Below, in pieces: positions 17,175 through 26,530 of a stretch of 64,000 nucleotides of DNA. The position numbers were made by a program, and so were the translations under genes. Numbering within the stretch: position 1 is the first letter of the stretch; each line of letters opens with the position of its first letter. The stretch lies in NCBI RefSeq assembly GCF_024808665.1, contig NZ_JANUBZ010000012.1, positions 124,001 to 188,000 of the forward strand, given 5' to 3'. The notes under the pieces were generated by a model, which was given only the letters and a program-made list of their open reading frames with translations, was not told the DNA's origin and searched no databases. This DNA is from Mucilaginibacter empetricola. GTDB lineage: Bacteria; Bacteroidota; Bacteroidia; Sphingobacteriales; Sphingobacteriaceae.

Positions 17175-18051
17175 GTTGATTATAATTAAATATTTTTTTT
17201 CTGAATTCTTCGGGGGTTATACCTTCCAGCTTTTTAAAAAACTTAGTAAAATAGGAGTTATCATTAAAATTAAGCATAAATGCAATTTCATTAATATTTA
17301 ATTGCTGGTTAGTGAGCAACCGCTTAGCTTCAAGCAGCGTTCTGTTTCTGATCACTTCGCCAGCCTGCATCCCCAAAATGTCTTTACATACCGCATTTAA
17401 ATGGTTGGGTGTGATGTACAGCAAATCCGCATAATCTTTTGGCAGCTTAAGATTGACATAGTTATCTTCAATAAGCTTTTGAAAATTTCTTAATAACAAC
17501 TGGTTGTACGATGCAGGCGCTTTACTGTTAGGAGTTGTTAACCGGCTTATGGTAATAAACAGCTGCAACATTAAAAATCGTATCAAATCGGCGCTCATGG
17601 GCCGCTTGCTTTCTGCTTCGTTAATTATTTGTTCAAATAACTCCGCAATTTGCCTGTGCAAAGCCTGCGGCAGGTTAATTACAGCATCTTTTATATTCCC
17701 GCTAAAAAAAGGAAAGCTTTCAATGTAGCCCTTGTTAAGTAAAAGCGATTGAAAAAACGTGTCAGAAAAATTAATGATATATCCGTCTGTAAAACCTTCA
17801 AACTGCCATGAATGTACCTGGCCCGGTATCATAAAGTATATTTGATAAGGCTGCACATCAAATGCTTCAAAATCTATAGTATGACCACCTGCTCCATGTG
17901 TAAAAAGCAGCAAATGATAAAAAGAATGACGATGGGCAGCACTAAGATTTTTATGTTTTTTTAAATACGGCGCAAACCTGCTTACAATAATATCATCGTC
18001 CTTAAAATCAGATAAGGTGCAAATATCATATATTGGTGCGCTTTGTATCAT
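17167..18051 (-). CDS. AraC-family transcriptional regulator
   Basis: 294 residues: an N-terminal cupin-like sensing domain (about 25-150; HRHSFYHLLLFTHGAGGHTIDF) and a C-terminal AraC/XylS DNA-binding domain (about 190-290) with two helix-turn-helix units, NLKLPKDYADLLYITPNHLNAV and LNINEIAFMLNFNDNSYFTKFF, the second followed by G-x-TPEEFRK. It probably responds to a small molecule, unknown. It is preceded by four copies of TGTGGTA in helical phase (18050-18112) and followed by DUF983 in the same operon. Confidence 0.93.
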   Translation of the reverse strand: MIQSAPIYDICTLSDFKDDDIIVSRFAPYLKKHKNLSAAHRHSFYHLLLFTHGAGGHTIDFEAFDVQPYQIYFMIPGQVHSWQFEGFTDGYIINFSDTFFQSLLLNKGYIESFPFFSGNIKDAVINLPQALHRQIAELFEQIINEAESKRPMSADLIRFLMLQLFITISRLTTPNSKAPASYNQLLLRNFQKLIEDNYVNLKLPKDYADLLYITPNHLNAVCKDILGMQAGEVIRNRTLLEAKRLLTNQQLNINEIAFMLNFNDNSYFTKFFKKLEGITPEEFRKKIFNYNQHE

Positions 18052-18112
18052 ACCACAAAATTAAATACTTATGTGGTACTTTTGTGGTATTATTTACTGC
18101 TCGTGTGGTACT
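18050..18112. promoter_or_regulatory. Phased direct repeats upstream of the AraC gene (operator-like)
   Basis: TGTGGTA followed by Y and T occurs at 18072-18080, 18083-18091 and 18104-18112 with starts 11 and 21 bases apart, about one and two helical turns. An inverted copy ATACCACA occupies 18050-18057, overlapping the start codon region. Direct repeats of this kind are what an AraC dimer binds, so autoregulation is likely. Only binding data would prove it. Confidence 0.5.
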
Positions 18113-18131
18113 ATTCAGATATTAAGCAAAT

Positions 18132-19937
18132 CTATCGTAAAACCATGTCTTCGCTTTTTGGCGCCCATTTATGAATAACATTTTCAAGGCGTTCAATAGT
18201 GAATGGCTTGCTTATAAAGTCTTTCATACCCGCTTCTTTACATCTTAGTTCATCTTCACTCAACACGTTGGCGGTCATGGCAATTATAGGCGGGGCATCT
18301 TCTTCATATTTCTTAAGGATAAGCTGGGCGGCCTGTATGCCATCCATTTCCGGCATTTGAATATCCATAAAAATAAGGTCGTAGAGCTTTTGTTCGGCCA
18401 TTTCAACCGCTATTTTGCCATTATCGGCAATATCAATGGTGTAGCCTATTTTTTTGAATGTTTTGCCCGCAATCAGCTGATTCATTTTGTTGTCTTCGGC
18501 CAGTAATATCTTAAGCGGGCGGTATCTGAACACATCCCCATTATAAGTGTGCTGACTTTCGGATACGTTGGCATCTGTTATTTTGAGAGGCAAAATGAAA
18601 ATGAATTCCGATCCTTCTGACTCCTTGCTCTCGGCCCATATCTTGCCATTCATCATTTCAACCAGCTTTTTACAGATAGATAAGCCTAAACCGGTGCCTC
18701 CGTATTTTCTTAAAGCGGTACTATTTACTTGTGTAAATGGCTTAAATAGTTGTAGTAATGCCTCTTCGCTGATACCAATACCGGTATCTTTTACACTGAA
18801 TGTTACCTGCTGTATACCACCGGCAATGTTAATTGCAGAAATATGCACATCAACCTTACCCTCGTCCGTAAATTTAATAGCATTGCCTATCAAATTAACC
18901 AATATCTGCTGAATACGGCTTTCATCTATTGCCAGGTAGGCTGCTACTTCATCGTCAATAATATAATTCAAGGCGATACTTTTGCCATGCAGCGAAATAC
19001 TTGGCGAACTTATTTCTATGACTGTTTTTATACAATCTCTGATGTTTACAGCTTTTGGATGGATGGTGAGTTTATCGGCCTCTATTTTTGAAAGATCAAG
19101 AATATCGCTGATGATATTGATAAGCAAATTACTGCTGGACTGCAGCGTTTTCAACAATTCATGCTGCTCTTCCGATAGTTCCGACAGGGCCAGTAACTGG
19201 GCCGCTCCTATTATTCCGTTTAAAGGCGTCCGTATTTCATGACTCATATTTGCCAGGAAATTAGATTTGGCTACGGTGGCCTCCTCAGCCTGATCTTTTG
19301 CTGTAGAAAGCGCCGCTTTTGACGATTGTAATTCCTCGCTTTTTGCTATCAGTTTTTCCTTATCAATTTCATGGCTTCTTTTCAAAAAGCTTATCAACAA
19401 GCCTGCAAACAAAATATTTTTTATGGTTGATGTAAGCAGGTCCGTTTGTTTTCGGCTGATATTTTTAGGGTGACTTATCCATTGCGGAAAATGCCGCTCT
19501 AACATATAACAACCAATAAATACCGTAATTAAAATACCGATGTATGGTAGATGATATTTACGTTTCAATAATATCATAATCAACACCACCAAAAAAACAC
19601 CCGAAAGGGGCGATGATCCTTCAATTCCTCCGTTAAGAAACCAACCTGGTATGGAAAATAATATACCTATGGTGATAAACCCCACAGACATGCTGCTATC
19701 ATAACCCTTATACCGACTTATATAAAACCCGAATACGCATAACGAGAGGATAAAAAACTCAATAAGCAACAGGTATACCGGAAAGCCAAGCAGGATATTA
19801 TTGGTCAGGCCGATTAAAACGCTGGCGCTTAAAATTAGGCACATGGCGTTAAATAGCTTATTATCTAATGATAACGACGGATCATCAATCCCAACAAATT
19901 GCTTTACTTTATTTATTAATACTATCATCAAATACAA
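18132..19937 (-). CDS. Membrane hybrid histidine kinase
   Basis: 601 residues. About six N-terminal transmembrane helices (35-185) form a sensor without known domain, followed by a coiled coil (190-222), HisKA with phospho-acceptor His233 in [12 protein letters not shown], HATPase_c with [16 protein letters not shown] and GGTGLGLSI, and a C-terminal receiver with phospho-acceptor Asp525 in [11 protein letters not shown] and Lys in SKPFT. A hybrid kinase of this form usually relays to a separate Hpt or regulator. It ends 81 bases from the start of the AraC gene on the same strand. The stimulus is unknown. Confidence 0.92.
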   Translation of the reverse strand: MYLMIVLINKVKQFVGIDDPSLSLDNKLFNAMCLILSASVLIGLTNNILLGFPVYLLLIEFFILSLCVFGFYISRYKGYDSSMSVGFITIGILFSIPGWFLNGGIEGSSPLSGVFLVVLIMILLKRKYHLPYIGILITVFIGCYMLERHFPQWISHPKNISRKQTDLLTSTIKNILFAGLLISFLKRSHEIDKEKLIAKSEELQSSKAALSTAKDQAEEATVAKSNFLANMSHEIRTPLNGIIGAAQLLALSELSEEQHELLKTLQSSSNLLINIISDILDLSKIEADKLTIHPKAVNIRDCIKTVIEISSPSISLHGKSIALNYIIDDEVAAYLAIDESRIQQILVNLIGNAIKFTDEGKVDVHISAINIAGGIQQVTFSVKDTGIGISEEALLQLFKPFTQVNSTALRKYGGTGLGLSICKKLVEMMNGKIWAESKESEGSEFIFILPLKITDANVSESQHTYNGDVFRYRPLKILLAEDNKMNQLIAGKTFKKIGYTIDIADNGKIAVEMAEQKLYDLIFMDIQMPEMDGIQAAQLILKKYEEDAPPIIAMTANVLSEDELRCKEAGMKDFISKPFTIERLENVIHKWAPKSEDMVLR

Positions 19938-19990
19938 ATCTATCGGGTATTAACCCTGTATTTGGGAGGCAGGTAAAATGCGGGGATAAA

Positions 19991-20224
19991 TTATGCCATA
20001 AACATGCGGTTAATGTTATAGTCGGTTGCTGACGATGTGACGGCATTGTTACGGTTCCAGTCCTCAATATCAATAAGGCCTGGCATAGTCTGATAATGAC
20101 TGTTATCTTTCGGACACTTAACTACGTAACCAATATCTTCAACAGGCGCAATAACCGGACGCGAACCACACTCCTTGCACAGTTTACAATATATCGATCC
20201 CGGAATTTTTACATAACCCCTCAT
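19991..20224 (-). CDS. Small zinc-ribbon-like hypothetical protein
   Basis: 77 residues from ATG at 20222-20224; a TTG eight codons upstream is less likely. Cys residues in YCKLCKECG and VVKCPKDNSHYQT suggest a zinc ribbon in the first half; the second half is polar. Function unknown. It lies 54 bases upstream of the hybrid kinase on the same strand, but no functional link is visible. Confidence 0.55.
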   Translation of the reverse strand: MRGYVKIPGSIYCKLCKECGSRPVIAPVEDIGYVVKCPKDNSHYQTMPGLIDIEDWNRNNAVTSSATDYNINRMFMA

Positions 20225-20415
20225 ACTTTCTTTAATACGGCACAACAAAAAAAGAAGTTGCTATATTTTTGAATTATGTTACGTTTTTATTCACCCATTT
20301 AGAAAATGTAAAGTATTAGTTATGTTTTTATTATCTAATGATATTGCAGTGTTTAATAATGGTTATTTTGATTAAATGCGATATCATTTATTTAACTTTA
20401 TTTAAAAGCAATTTC

Positions 20416-21096
20416 ATGAAAGATAATTTACTTACTGCCGAAAAACTATCTTATAAAATAAAATGGGCCTACACCGCGCTAACCATGCTTATGGTTTTAT
20501 TTTCGCTGGTATTGCAGTTTACCATCTCCATAATTGCTTCAGAAGATAAGGGGCACTCGTTGGCGTTTTCGCTGGGGCAGTTGATCAGTTACTTTACCAT
20601 TTTAGCCAACCTGCTAATTATGAAAAGCCTGATTATACAGTTGGTGGCACCTCAAAGTTACTGGGGGCGTTTCTTTGCAAAACCCTTTGCACAAACAGGC
20701 ATGGCTGTTTATATTACCGTTGTGGGCCTGGTTTACTGGGTGGCATTAAGAGGTCAATGGAAACCGCAAGGCTGGTTTAAATTGGCCGATGATTTATTGC
20801 ATACGGTTAACCCTATAATGTTTATTATTTTTTGGTTGGTATTTGCCGCTAAAAATAACTTAGTTTATAAGTACATATTTACCTGGTTATGGTTTCCGCT
20901 TATTTATTCAATCTATATTATAATAAGAGGTGCTATTTACAACAGGTACCCTTATTATTTTGTTGATGTAAGTATTATGGGCTATGGACGTGCATTGATC
21001 CATTTTGCTGCATTAATGTTGTTATTTATGGGCATGGGAGCTTTATTTGTTTGGGTTGGCCGCTTAATAGCCCAACCGGCAAAAACAGCTTCATAA
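20416..21096 (+). CDS. Pr6Pr-like integral membrane protein
   Basis: 226 residues from ATG at 20416; the frame opens 26 codons earlier, but that leader is poor. Six transmembrane helices, with SYFTILANLLI in the second and third, HTVNPIMFIIFW in the fourth and YPYYFVDVSIMGYGRALIHF in the fifth and sixth, match the Pr6Pr (FAR-17a/AIG1-like) family of unknown function. It is a single-gene transcript by position. Confidence 0.8.
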   Translation: MKDNLLTAEKLSYKIKWAYTALTMLMVLFSLVLQFTISIIASEDKGHSLAFSLGQLISYFTILANLLIMKSLIIQLVAPQSYWGRFFAKPFAQTGMAVYITVVGLVYWVALRGQWKPQGWFKLADDLLHTVNPIMFIIFWLVFAAKNNLVYKYIFTWLWFPLIYSIYIIIRGAIYNRYPYYFVDVSIMGYGRALIHFAALMLLFMGMGALFVWVGRLIAQPAKTAS

Positions 21097-21208
21097 TACA
21101 CTACAGACCATAATAATACACCACTGACCAACAACAGATTACCAACAAATTTCTTTTTGGCATCCCATTTGTATTTGATGATGTATCTATCTATCAAAAA
21201 ACACTATT

Positions 21209-21340
21209 ATGAAAAAGTTCATTTTAAGAATATTAGCGGTATTGGTGCTGGCATCAGCCGTTACAAGTTGTTCCGTTGAATATCGTGAACATCATCCGCA
21301 CCATTGGGATCGTGACCATGACCATGATGATTATCACTAA
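21209..21340 (+). CDS. Small His/Asp-rich lipoprotein
   Basis: 43 residues: lipoprotein signal MKKFILRILAVLVLASAVTSC with lipobox AVTSC, then a 23-residue mature part with alternating His and Asp (REHHPHHWDRDHDHDDYH). It is too short for standard gene callers to keep reliably. It resembles the three His-rich exported genes at 9316-10640 in design and may bind metal at the outer membrane. A strong terminator follows. Confidence 0.65.
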   Translation: MKKFILRILAVLVLASAVTSCSVEYREHHPHHWDRDHDHDDYH

Positions 21341-21360
21341 AACCTGGTTACAGGCAAAAC

Positions 21361-21399
21361 AAAAAAGTCTCTGCATTTTTAAAATGCAGAGACTTTTTT
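21361..21399. terminator. Strong bidirectional terminator
   Basis: An almost perfect palindrome: AAAAAAGTCTCTGCATTTT and AAAATGCAGAGACTTTTTT with a one-base centre. It lies between the small lipoprotein gene (+) and the convergent GH16 gene (-) and can terminate both. Confidence 0.93.
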
Positions 21400-21422
21400 G
21401 CTTTATAAAGGAGTTCATTTTA

Positions 21423-22280
21423 TTATTTGGCCGGTTTTGTTACCAGCACCCAATCCACATAAGTTTTAACATTACCGGCTTTTATTTTATCTACAGATGA
21501 TTGTGATAAGCCATAATAAGGAACTTTCACTTTGTTTACTCCTGCCGGATAGCCACCACCTATGGCAAAATTGAGGATGATAAACTTAGCATTATCAAAT
21601 GCCCAGCGGCCATAGTGTTCAACCATTGCCCGGGTAACAGTGTAGGTTACTTTACCATCAACCTTAAAAATTAAGTTATCAGCGGTCCAGTCGATAGAGT
21701 ACACGTGCCATTGGGTAACATCAATTCCCTGCGGAAAAAATTCCCGGTGAGCCAATGGCGTATTGCCGAAATAGCCGGGACCATGCAGCGCGTTGCTGAA
21801 CCAGCTGCTGTCGCCTACGGTTTCCATCATATCAATTTCGCCGCAATCAGGCCATTTACCATTGCCCAGCGCCCAAAATGCAGGCCATAAACCAGCCCCG
21901 CTACTCATTTTCATACGGGCCGAAGCTGTGCCATAAGTAAACTCCATTTTAGCTTGCGTATTAATGCGGGCCGATATAAAATCGTATTTATTACCCTGTT
22001 TGCTGGTATAACCTGGCCGGTAAAGAGGTTGTATCACCAGGGCTCCGTTAGTAGCGCCACTTGCCGCATTACCCTTAACCAGGTAAAGTGTAGCTACCGA
22101 ATCAACATAAGCCTGCTGTTCATCATTATTGGTATGCCCGGTAATCTCTACATTCCATTTAGAGCGATCGAGGGTTTGCTCATTAAAATCTTCAAAAAAA
22201 ACAGTATCTGTTTTGGTTTGCGCCTTTACAGATGTAATTACTGATAGGGTTGCAATAGCAGCGATGATATAATATTTCAT
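21423..22280 (-). CDS. Glycoside hydrolase family 16, secreted
   Basis: 285 residues with signal peptide cleaved after VKA (about 20). The GH16 beta-jellyroll catalytic motif is intact: GEIDMMETVG with nucleophile Glu148, Asp150 and acid/base Glu153 in ExDxxE form. LWPAFWALG and YSIDWTADNLIFKVDG are typical of laminarinase-like members, so a beta-1,3-glucan or mixed-linkage glucan is the likely substrate. Residues 55-100 lack an added binding module. The enzyme acts outside the inner membrane. Transcribed alone, toward the strong terminator at 21361. Confidence 0.94.
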   Translation of the reverse strand: MKYYIIAAIATLSVITSVKAQTKTDTVFFEDFNEQTLDRSKWNVEITGHTNNDEQQAYVDSVATLYLVKGNAASGATNGALVIQPLYRPGYTSKQGNKYDFISARINTQAKMEFTYGTASARMKMSSGAGLWPAFWALGNGKWPDCGEIDMMETVGDSSWFSNALHGPGYFGNTPLAHREFFPQGIDVTQWHVYSIDWTADNLIFKVDGKVTYTVTRAMVEHYGRWAFDNAKFIILNFAIGGGYPAGVNKVKVPYYGLSQSSVDKIKAGNVKTYVDWVLVTKPAK

Positions 22281-22347
22281 TCAGATATCAATTAGAACTG
22301 TAAAAGTAAAATTATAAGATATGCGAGTTTGTAATTTTATAATTACA

Positions 22348-22650
22348 TCAAAAATTCTGTTTCTTTGGACTCTGTCTATTATCAATAAAGGCTAAAAGCT
22401 CAATTTTATTACTTTTAGGTTTAATGCGATATACTACGGATACCTGTTTTATTATTACGCCAATATGAGTGTGGCGCAACCTTGCGGACTGGCGATACAT
22501 TAAAGGTTGAGTTTTAAGTAAATCCAGATACTCATTTACACGTTTAGTGAAATTGAATATTTCTCTTTCGGTTCAATGCTTTTCTAAATAGGCTATTCTT
22601 TTACCAAAAGTAATGACTACCCTTTTAGTCCAGACTATTTCAGCCCCCAT
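22348..22650 (-). pseudogene. RelE/ParE-type toxin gene with an in-frame nonsense codon
   Basis: From ATG at 22648-22650 the frame reads MGAEIVWTKRVV then RIAYLEKH, hits TGA at codon 26 (22573-22575), and continues in the same frame with TEREIFNFTKRVNEYLDLL, HIGVIIKQVSVVYRIKP and LLAFIDNRQSPKK to TGA at 22348-22350. Both sides are clearly one ParE/RelE toxin of about 100 residues; related toxins have Trp at this place, so a TGG to TGA change fits. It overlaps the antitoxin stop by 16 bases. No internal start rescues the C-terminal part, so the toxin is probably dead. Confidence 0.82.
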
Positions 22651-22868
22651 TTTCCAAAAAGCTTTACAACTTCGGCATGAGGAACGGTTTCGCCCCTATC
22701 GGCTTCGGCCAGGCCTTCCAAAACATCTTTTTGCTGTTCTTCGCCTAACTCGTCAAACCAATCAGTTTCCCTGTCTGATAAAAATGCTTTTACATCCATT
22801 ATCAGCCCTTCATCATCACTATTCATAATAGTTTGTAGGATATTTAATTTTTCTGCCTGCAAATCCAT
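22635..22868 (-). CDS. Antitoxin of a ParE/RelE-type module
   Basis: 77 residues: an acidic helical protein (TDWFDELGEEQQKDVLEGLAEADRGE) with a C-terminal VVKLFGKWG tail, the form of small antitoxins upstream of ParE-type toxins in Bacteroidota. Its last codons overlap the toxin start by 16 bases, the usual coupling. The partner toxin carries a nonsense codon, so the antitoxin now has no visible target here; it may still act against related toxins elsewhere. Confidence 0.75.
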   Translation of the reverse strand: MDLQAEKLNILQTIMNSDDEGLIMDVKAFLSDRETDWFDELGEEQQKDVLEGLAEADRGETVPHAEVVKLFGKWGLK

Positions 22869-22937
22869 AACATCGAATTTAATACTAAAATAACCATTTT
22901 GCTCATCATTATTAATAATAAGCCTGTAAACTTTGCG

Positions 22938-23873
22938 CTACATAAACGATAACGAATTACCGCAAGGAATATGTGTAACTCGCATACCCGGTAATTTTTG
23001 CTTTACCCAGTTAAGCATAAATGTTGATCCGGGTTCTTCACTGGCGATATGGCCCAATACTATTAAACAAATCCGGTCGCCCTTTGCCCTGGCATCGCGC
23101 ACATACTCGGCGGTTTCCCATTCTGATATTTCGCCAACTATCAGCACGTCCGGTTTATTTTTCGAGATAGCTTCAATCTGCATACGCCCACCTGCCGCAC
23201 CCGGAATAAACAGCGCATGTTTCACCACCTGGTTAGGATCGCCAATATAGCGCACCTTTTCAATATTGAGTTTGACCTTGAGATGGGTAATTACTTCTTT
23301 TAAGTACGATGGTTGCAGCGTTAATACATTAGGTGTTGTTTTATCGGCATACTTTTGCCACTCCAGTTGGGCCAGTACTCCGGCGGTTACGCCATCGGGT
23401 ACCAGGTGATGGATGTAATCATGATTACGCCAGATGGCTATTTTATTATCATTCAGCAGCATTTCTTTGTATTGATATACATCATCGTCCTGCAGCCATT
23501 GGGTATCATCAGTATGATTGTAAAACGTTGGCTCGTGGGCAATAATAAAGTTATAACCCAAATCGGCAGCATTACGAATAATGGGAATAGTGGGAAACAT
23601 GGTAGTTACGATACCGGTAACCTTCATATCCGGATTGCCTGCTTTAAGGGTATCAATCGTATCTTTTATAGCGCCGCCCGGTACATCTTTAATAAACAGA
23701 TCAATAATTTGCTGTACGGTGTAATCGGCATTGAGCTTCATAAAATTGGCAGCATGGCCTGCAACCGGCGATGCCATCACCAGCCCGGCTCCTACCGCAG
23801 CCGACATATTATAAATAAACCGGCGACGGGTAACACCATCGCTGTGGGGCGTTATATCTTCTTCTTGTATCAT
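22938..23873 (-). CDS. NIF3-family protein with a Tat signal
   Basis: 311 residues. The N-terminus carries a twin-arginine signal (TRRRFIYNMSAAVGAGLVMA, about 15-34) and cleavage near GHAAN. The rest matches NIF3/DUF34 dinuclear-metal proteins: FIIAHEPTFYNH, IAIWRNHDYIHH, HALFIPGAAG, DVLIVGEISEWE and VLGHIASEEPG. NIF3 proteins are usually cytosolic with unclear activity; export by Tat of a folded metalloprotein is notable. It is followed by the toxin/antitoxin remnant and preceded by the GH13 gene, with a terminator between. Confidence 0.85.
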   Translation of the reverse strand: MIQEEDITPHSDGVTRRRFIYNMSAAVGAGLVMASPVAGHAANFMKLNADYTVQQIIDLFIKDVPGGAIKDTIDTLKAGNPDMKVTGIVTTMFPTIPIIRNAADLGYNFIIAHEPTFYNHTDDTQWLQDDDVYQYKEMLLNDNKIAIWRNHDYIHHLVPDGVTAGVLAQLEWQKYADKTTPNVLTLQPSYLKEVITHLKVKLNIEKVRYIGDPNQVVKHALFIPGAAGGRMQIEAISKNKPDVLIVGEISEWETAEYVRDARAKGDRICLIVLGHIASEEPGSTFMLNWVKQKLPGMRVTHIPCGNSLSFM

Positions 23874-23955
23874 TTTGAGTTTAAAGAATATAAGTAAATC
23901 AAAAAAGGGGGATTTGTTAATACAAGATTATCAATTTTTAAATACAAACCCAAAC

Positions 23956-23980
23956 AAAAAGCCCGGTTGTTAACCGGGCC
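23956..23980 (-). terminator. Rho-independent terminator of the GH13 gene
   Basis: GCCCGGTT (23961-23968) pairs with AACCGGGC (23972-23979) around a 3-base loop; the A5 at 23956-23960 gives a T-tract on the - strand. It lies 29 bases downstream of the stop of the GH13 lipoprotein gene. Confidence 0.88.
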
Positions 23981-24008
23981 GCTAATATTTACTTTGTTAT
24001 TACTGAAC

Positions 24009-25943
24009 CTACAGATTAAGCGGTGTACTGCTAAACAAATGATATTCGCCGGGGGCAAGTGTGATATTATAAGGCAATGAGCTTACAGTGATGCTGTTGC
24101 CTGTAAAATTATCATACCAAGTTCCGGTTGAGGGGAAGCTGACGGCGGCCTGTGCAGATACGACATCAAAATTACCCACTACTTCAATATTATTAGTTGG
24201 GTCAAGCATCTGGATAAACTTAACCGATCCACTCAGATTATAACTGAACTTGGTTGAGGCAAATACCGGATTATTGATTTTATACCTTATCATACGCGAA
24301 TAAACCTGATACAGGTGATGGCGATTCGGATCGCTCATGTACTCCCAATGTGGTGGCTTATCGCCCAATCGGCCTCCTGTTGAGGCATCATTAATACTGA
24401 TATCATAACCGCGCTCGCCAAACTGCCATACCATTTTAGGCCCCGGCGATGAGAACATAAACACTGCTCCCATTTCATCGCGGGCTAAACCGGTTGCCAA
24501 TGCGGTTACATTATAGCTGCCGGAACTATTGCCATAGGCTTCGTTTTTAAATTGCAAGCGTTCTTCATCATGGCTTTCAAAGTAATCAACCAGGTTGTAT
24601 GGTGTGGCCATCTGATCGTTATCATAAAACAAGCCCGACAGATCCCATGATGGATTAGTAGCATAGCCCATAGTAGCCTGCTCACCGGCAGAACTCATGT
24701 TGTTCCACATAATCATGCCCTGGTTACCCAAAACACTTTGCTCCTGGTTTCCGGCAAAATATTCCAGTATCACATAAAAGTTAGGGTTGATGCTTTTCAT
24801 ATAGCTATTGTAGTTTTCCCATGTTGTAACCCTTGAAGCATCATAAGCTGCCCACGCAGCTTCGCTTGTTCCGGAGTTGGTTTGCGTAAATCCTTTAGCT
24901 TCATCAAACCTAAAGCCATCAATTTTATATTCCTGCATCCAGTATTGCATTACGTTTTTGGTAAAGTACTGTGTAGCCGTACTCTGATGGTTCAGCTGAT
25001 AACCCACCGCATCCGGGTGCATATTGGTTTGATCAAACCAGGGATTGTTGGCCGCAGGCTGCTGAGCCGAAGCATTCCAGTACATTTGCACCATTGGCGA
25101 TGAGCCGAACTGATCTTCCAGCACAATATCCTGTATTACGGCAATACCTTTAGTGTGACAGGCATCAACAAAAGCTTTATAGTCATTTGGCTGACCATAA
25201 TATTTGTCGAGCGCAAACATAAAGTTTGAGTTATAGCCCCATGAGTCGTTACCCTCAAATTCGTTTATAGGCATCAGCTCAACAGCATTCACACCCAAAT
25301 TTACCAGGTAATTTAAGGTATCGGTAAGGGTTTGATAGCTATGGGTACCTACAAAATCGCGCACTAATAATTCATAAACCACCAGGTTTTTGGGTTCAGC
25401 CGGCGTAAACGCAGCCGTTTTCCAGGTATAGGCAGGTGCGTTGTACTGCATATCGCTCACAATATGCGTAGTACCGCCCTGACCGCTTGGATAAGCCTTT
25501 ATATTAGGATAAACAGCGGTTGGAATGTACTGGTCATTAGCAGAATCCAATATTTTGTGGGAGTATGGATCGGCCACCTTTAAATTACCATCAATAAGGT
25601 ATTCATAAGCATATTCGGTGCTGGGGTTGAGTCCGTCAACCTGTATCCACCAGCGGGTACCATCGGTAGAATTAGTCATGCTGTATTTGGTGCCGGCTGT
25701 CCAGCTATTAAAATCACCCAGTATGGTAACCGATTTTTTGCCGGGTGCATAAATGTTAAAAATAGCGGATGCGCCGTTGTTTATAAAGGTAACGCCATCA
25801 CCTATTCCGGCCGGTACATCCTTGCCTGTCGAGGTTCCGGTAACGTTCCCGGAACCTCCCGTAGAAGAAGGCGTTTTTTTACATGCTGTAACACCTACCA
25901 GCAATATGCCGGCAAGCAATAAGTACAAATTCCTCATATTCAT
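24009..25943 (-). CDS. GH13 alpha-amylase-family lipoprotein
   Basis: 644 residues from ATG at 25941-25943 (a further in-frame ATG two codons on is also possible). Lipoprotein signal with Cys21 in VGVTAC, a Ser/Gly/Thr linker, an N-terminal E-set/CBM48-like beta domain (about 50-145) and a GH13 barrel. Catalytic residues are Asp347 in GFRFDEAKGF, Glu394 in VILEYFAG and Asp459 in FESHDE. Conserved region I reads QDIVLEDQFG where DxxxNH is usual, so the subsite -1 His is replaced. It should hydrolyse an alpha-glucan at the cell surface. No sus genes are next to it. Confidence 0.9.
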   Translation of the reverse strand: MNMRNLYLLLAGILLVGVTACKKTPSSTGGSGNVTGTSTGKDVPAGIGDGVTFINNGASAIFNIYAPGKKSVTILGDFNSWTAGTKYSMTNSTDGTRWWIQVDGLNPSTEYAYEYLIDGNLKVADPYSHKILDSANDQYIPTAVYPNIKAYPSGQGGTTHIVSDMQYNAPAYTWKTAAFTPAEPKNLVVYELLVRDFVGTHSYQTLTDTLNYLVNLGVNAVELMPINEFEGNDSWGYNSNFMFALDKYYGQPNDYKAFVDACHTKGIAVIQDIVLEDQFGSSPMVQMYWNASAQQPAANNPWFDQTNMHPDAVGYQLNHQSTATQYFTKNVMQYWMQEYKIDGFRFDEAKGFTQTNSGTSEAAWAAYDASRVTTWENYNSYMKSINPNFYVILEYFAGNQEQSVLGNQGMIMWNNMSSAGEQATMGYATNPSWDLSGLFYDNDQMATPYNLVDYFESHDEERLQFKNEAYGNSSGSYNVTALATGLARDEMGAVFMFSSPGPKMVWQFGERGYDISINDASTGGRLGDKPPHWEYMSDPNRHHLYQVYSRMIRYKINNPVFASTKFSYNLSGSVKFIQMLDPTNNIEVVGNFDVVSAQAAVSFPSTGTWYDNFTGNSITVSSLPYNITLAPGEYHLFSSTPLNL

Positions 25944-26076
25944 TTCTTTTCTCGTTAAAATTGGTTTATAAAAGTAAACGGTTTTTTTTGATTTCCAACA
26001 CAATTGCGAAAAAAGTCGGGAGCAGTGGTTAGCGGTTGGTACTTAGAGATTAGGTTATATTTCTGAGGAGCTGGCT

Positions 26077-26445
26077 TCAACGCACGTGCTTTTTCACTAC
26101 ATCAACCAAGGTATCCATGTCAAATGGTTTTTTCAGGTAAGTATCGGCCAGCCCGTCTTCTGCAATCTCTTTGATATTACTTACCGCCGAAATGATGATG
26201 ATTGGAATATGGCTGGTGGCTGCATTTGTTTTTAACATTTTGCTTAACTGCTGTCCATTGGCATCGCTTTTCCATTCGGTAAGCCAGTTGTCCATCAAAA
26301 TAAGGTCAGGGTCTAAATCAGTTACTGTGCGTAGAATTTTCGAATCGCCGGAGGAAATAACCTCAAAATTCTCTTCTTCCAAAATAAAAGCAATTGTATC
26401 GCGGATGTCTTTGTCGTCCTCAATAACGAGTATCTTTTTGCTCAT
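26077..26445 (-). CDS. Single-domain response regulator
   Basis: 122 residues, receiver domain only: acidic pocket EDDKD, phospho-acceptor Asp in LILMDNWLTEW, Ser in IIISAVS and Lys in YLKKPFD. No output domain, so it acts as a CheY- or Spo0F-like phosphorelay intermediate. No kinase is adjacent. A second orphan receiver at 39801-40157 is similar in length and form. Confidence 0.92.
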   Translation of the reverse strand: MSKKILVIEDDKDIRDTIAFILEEENFEVISSGDSKILRTVTDLDPDLILMDNWLTEWKSDANGQQLSKMLKTNAATSHIPIIIISAVSNIKEIAEDGLADTYLKKPFDMDTLVDVVKKHVR

Positions 26446-26530
26446 AACGTTTTAGTGATCCTTTAATTGCATAACAGTTAATACTGGGTATTTTGTTTTC
26501 AATATTGGTTTTATTTTTTAACCGGAGGAT

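Noticed and set aside
22573..22575. TGA read as selenocysteine or tryptophan in the toxin frame
   Set aside because: No SECIS-like hairpin was recognised and other genes of the window use TGA rarely but as normal stops; a nonsense mutation is simpler.
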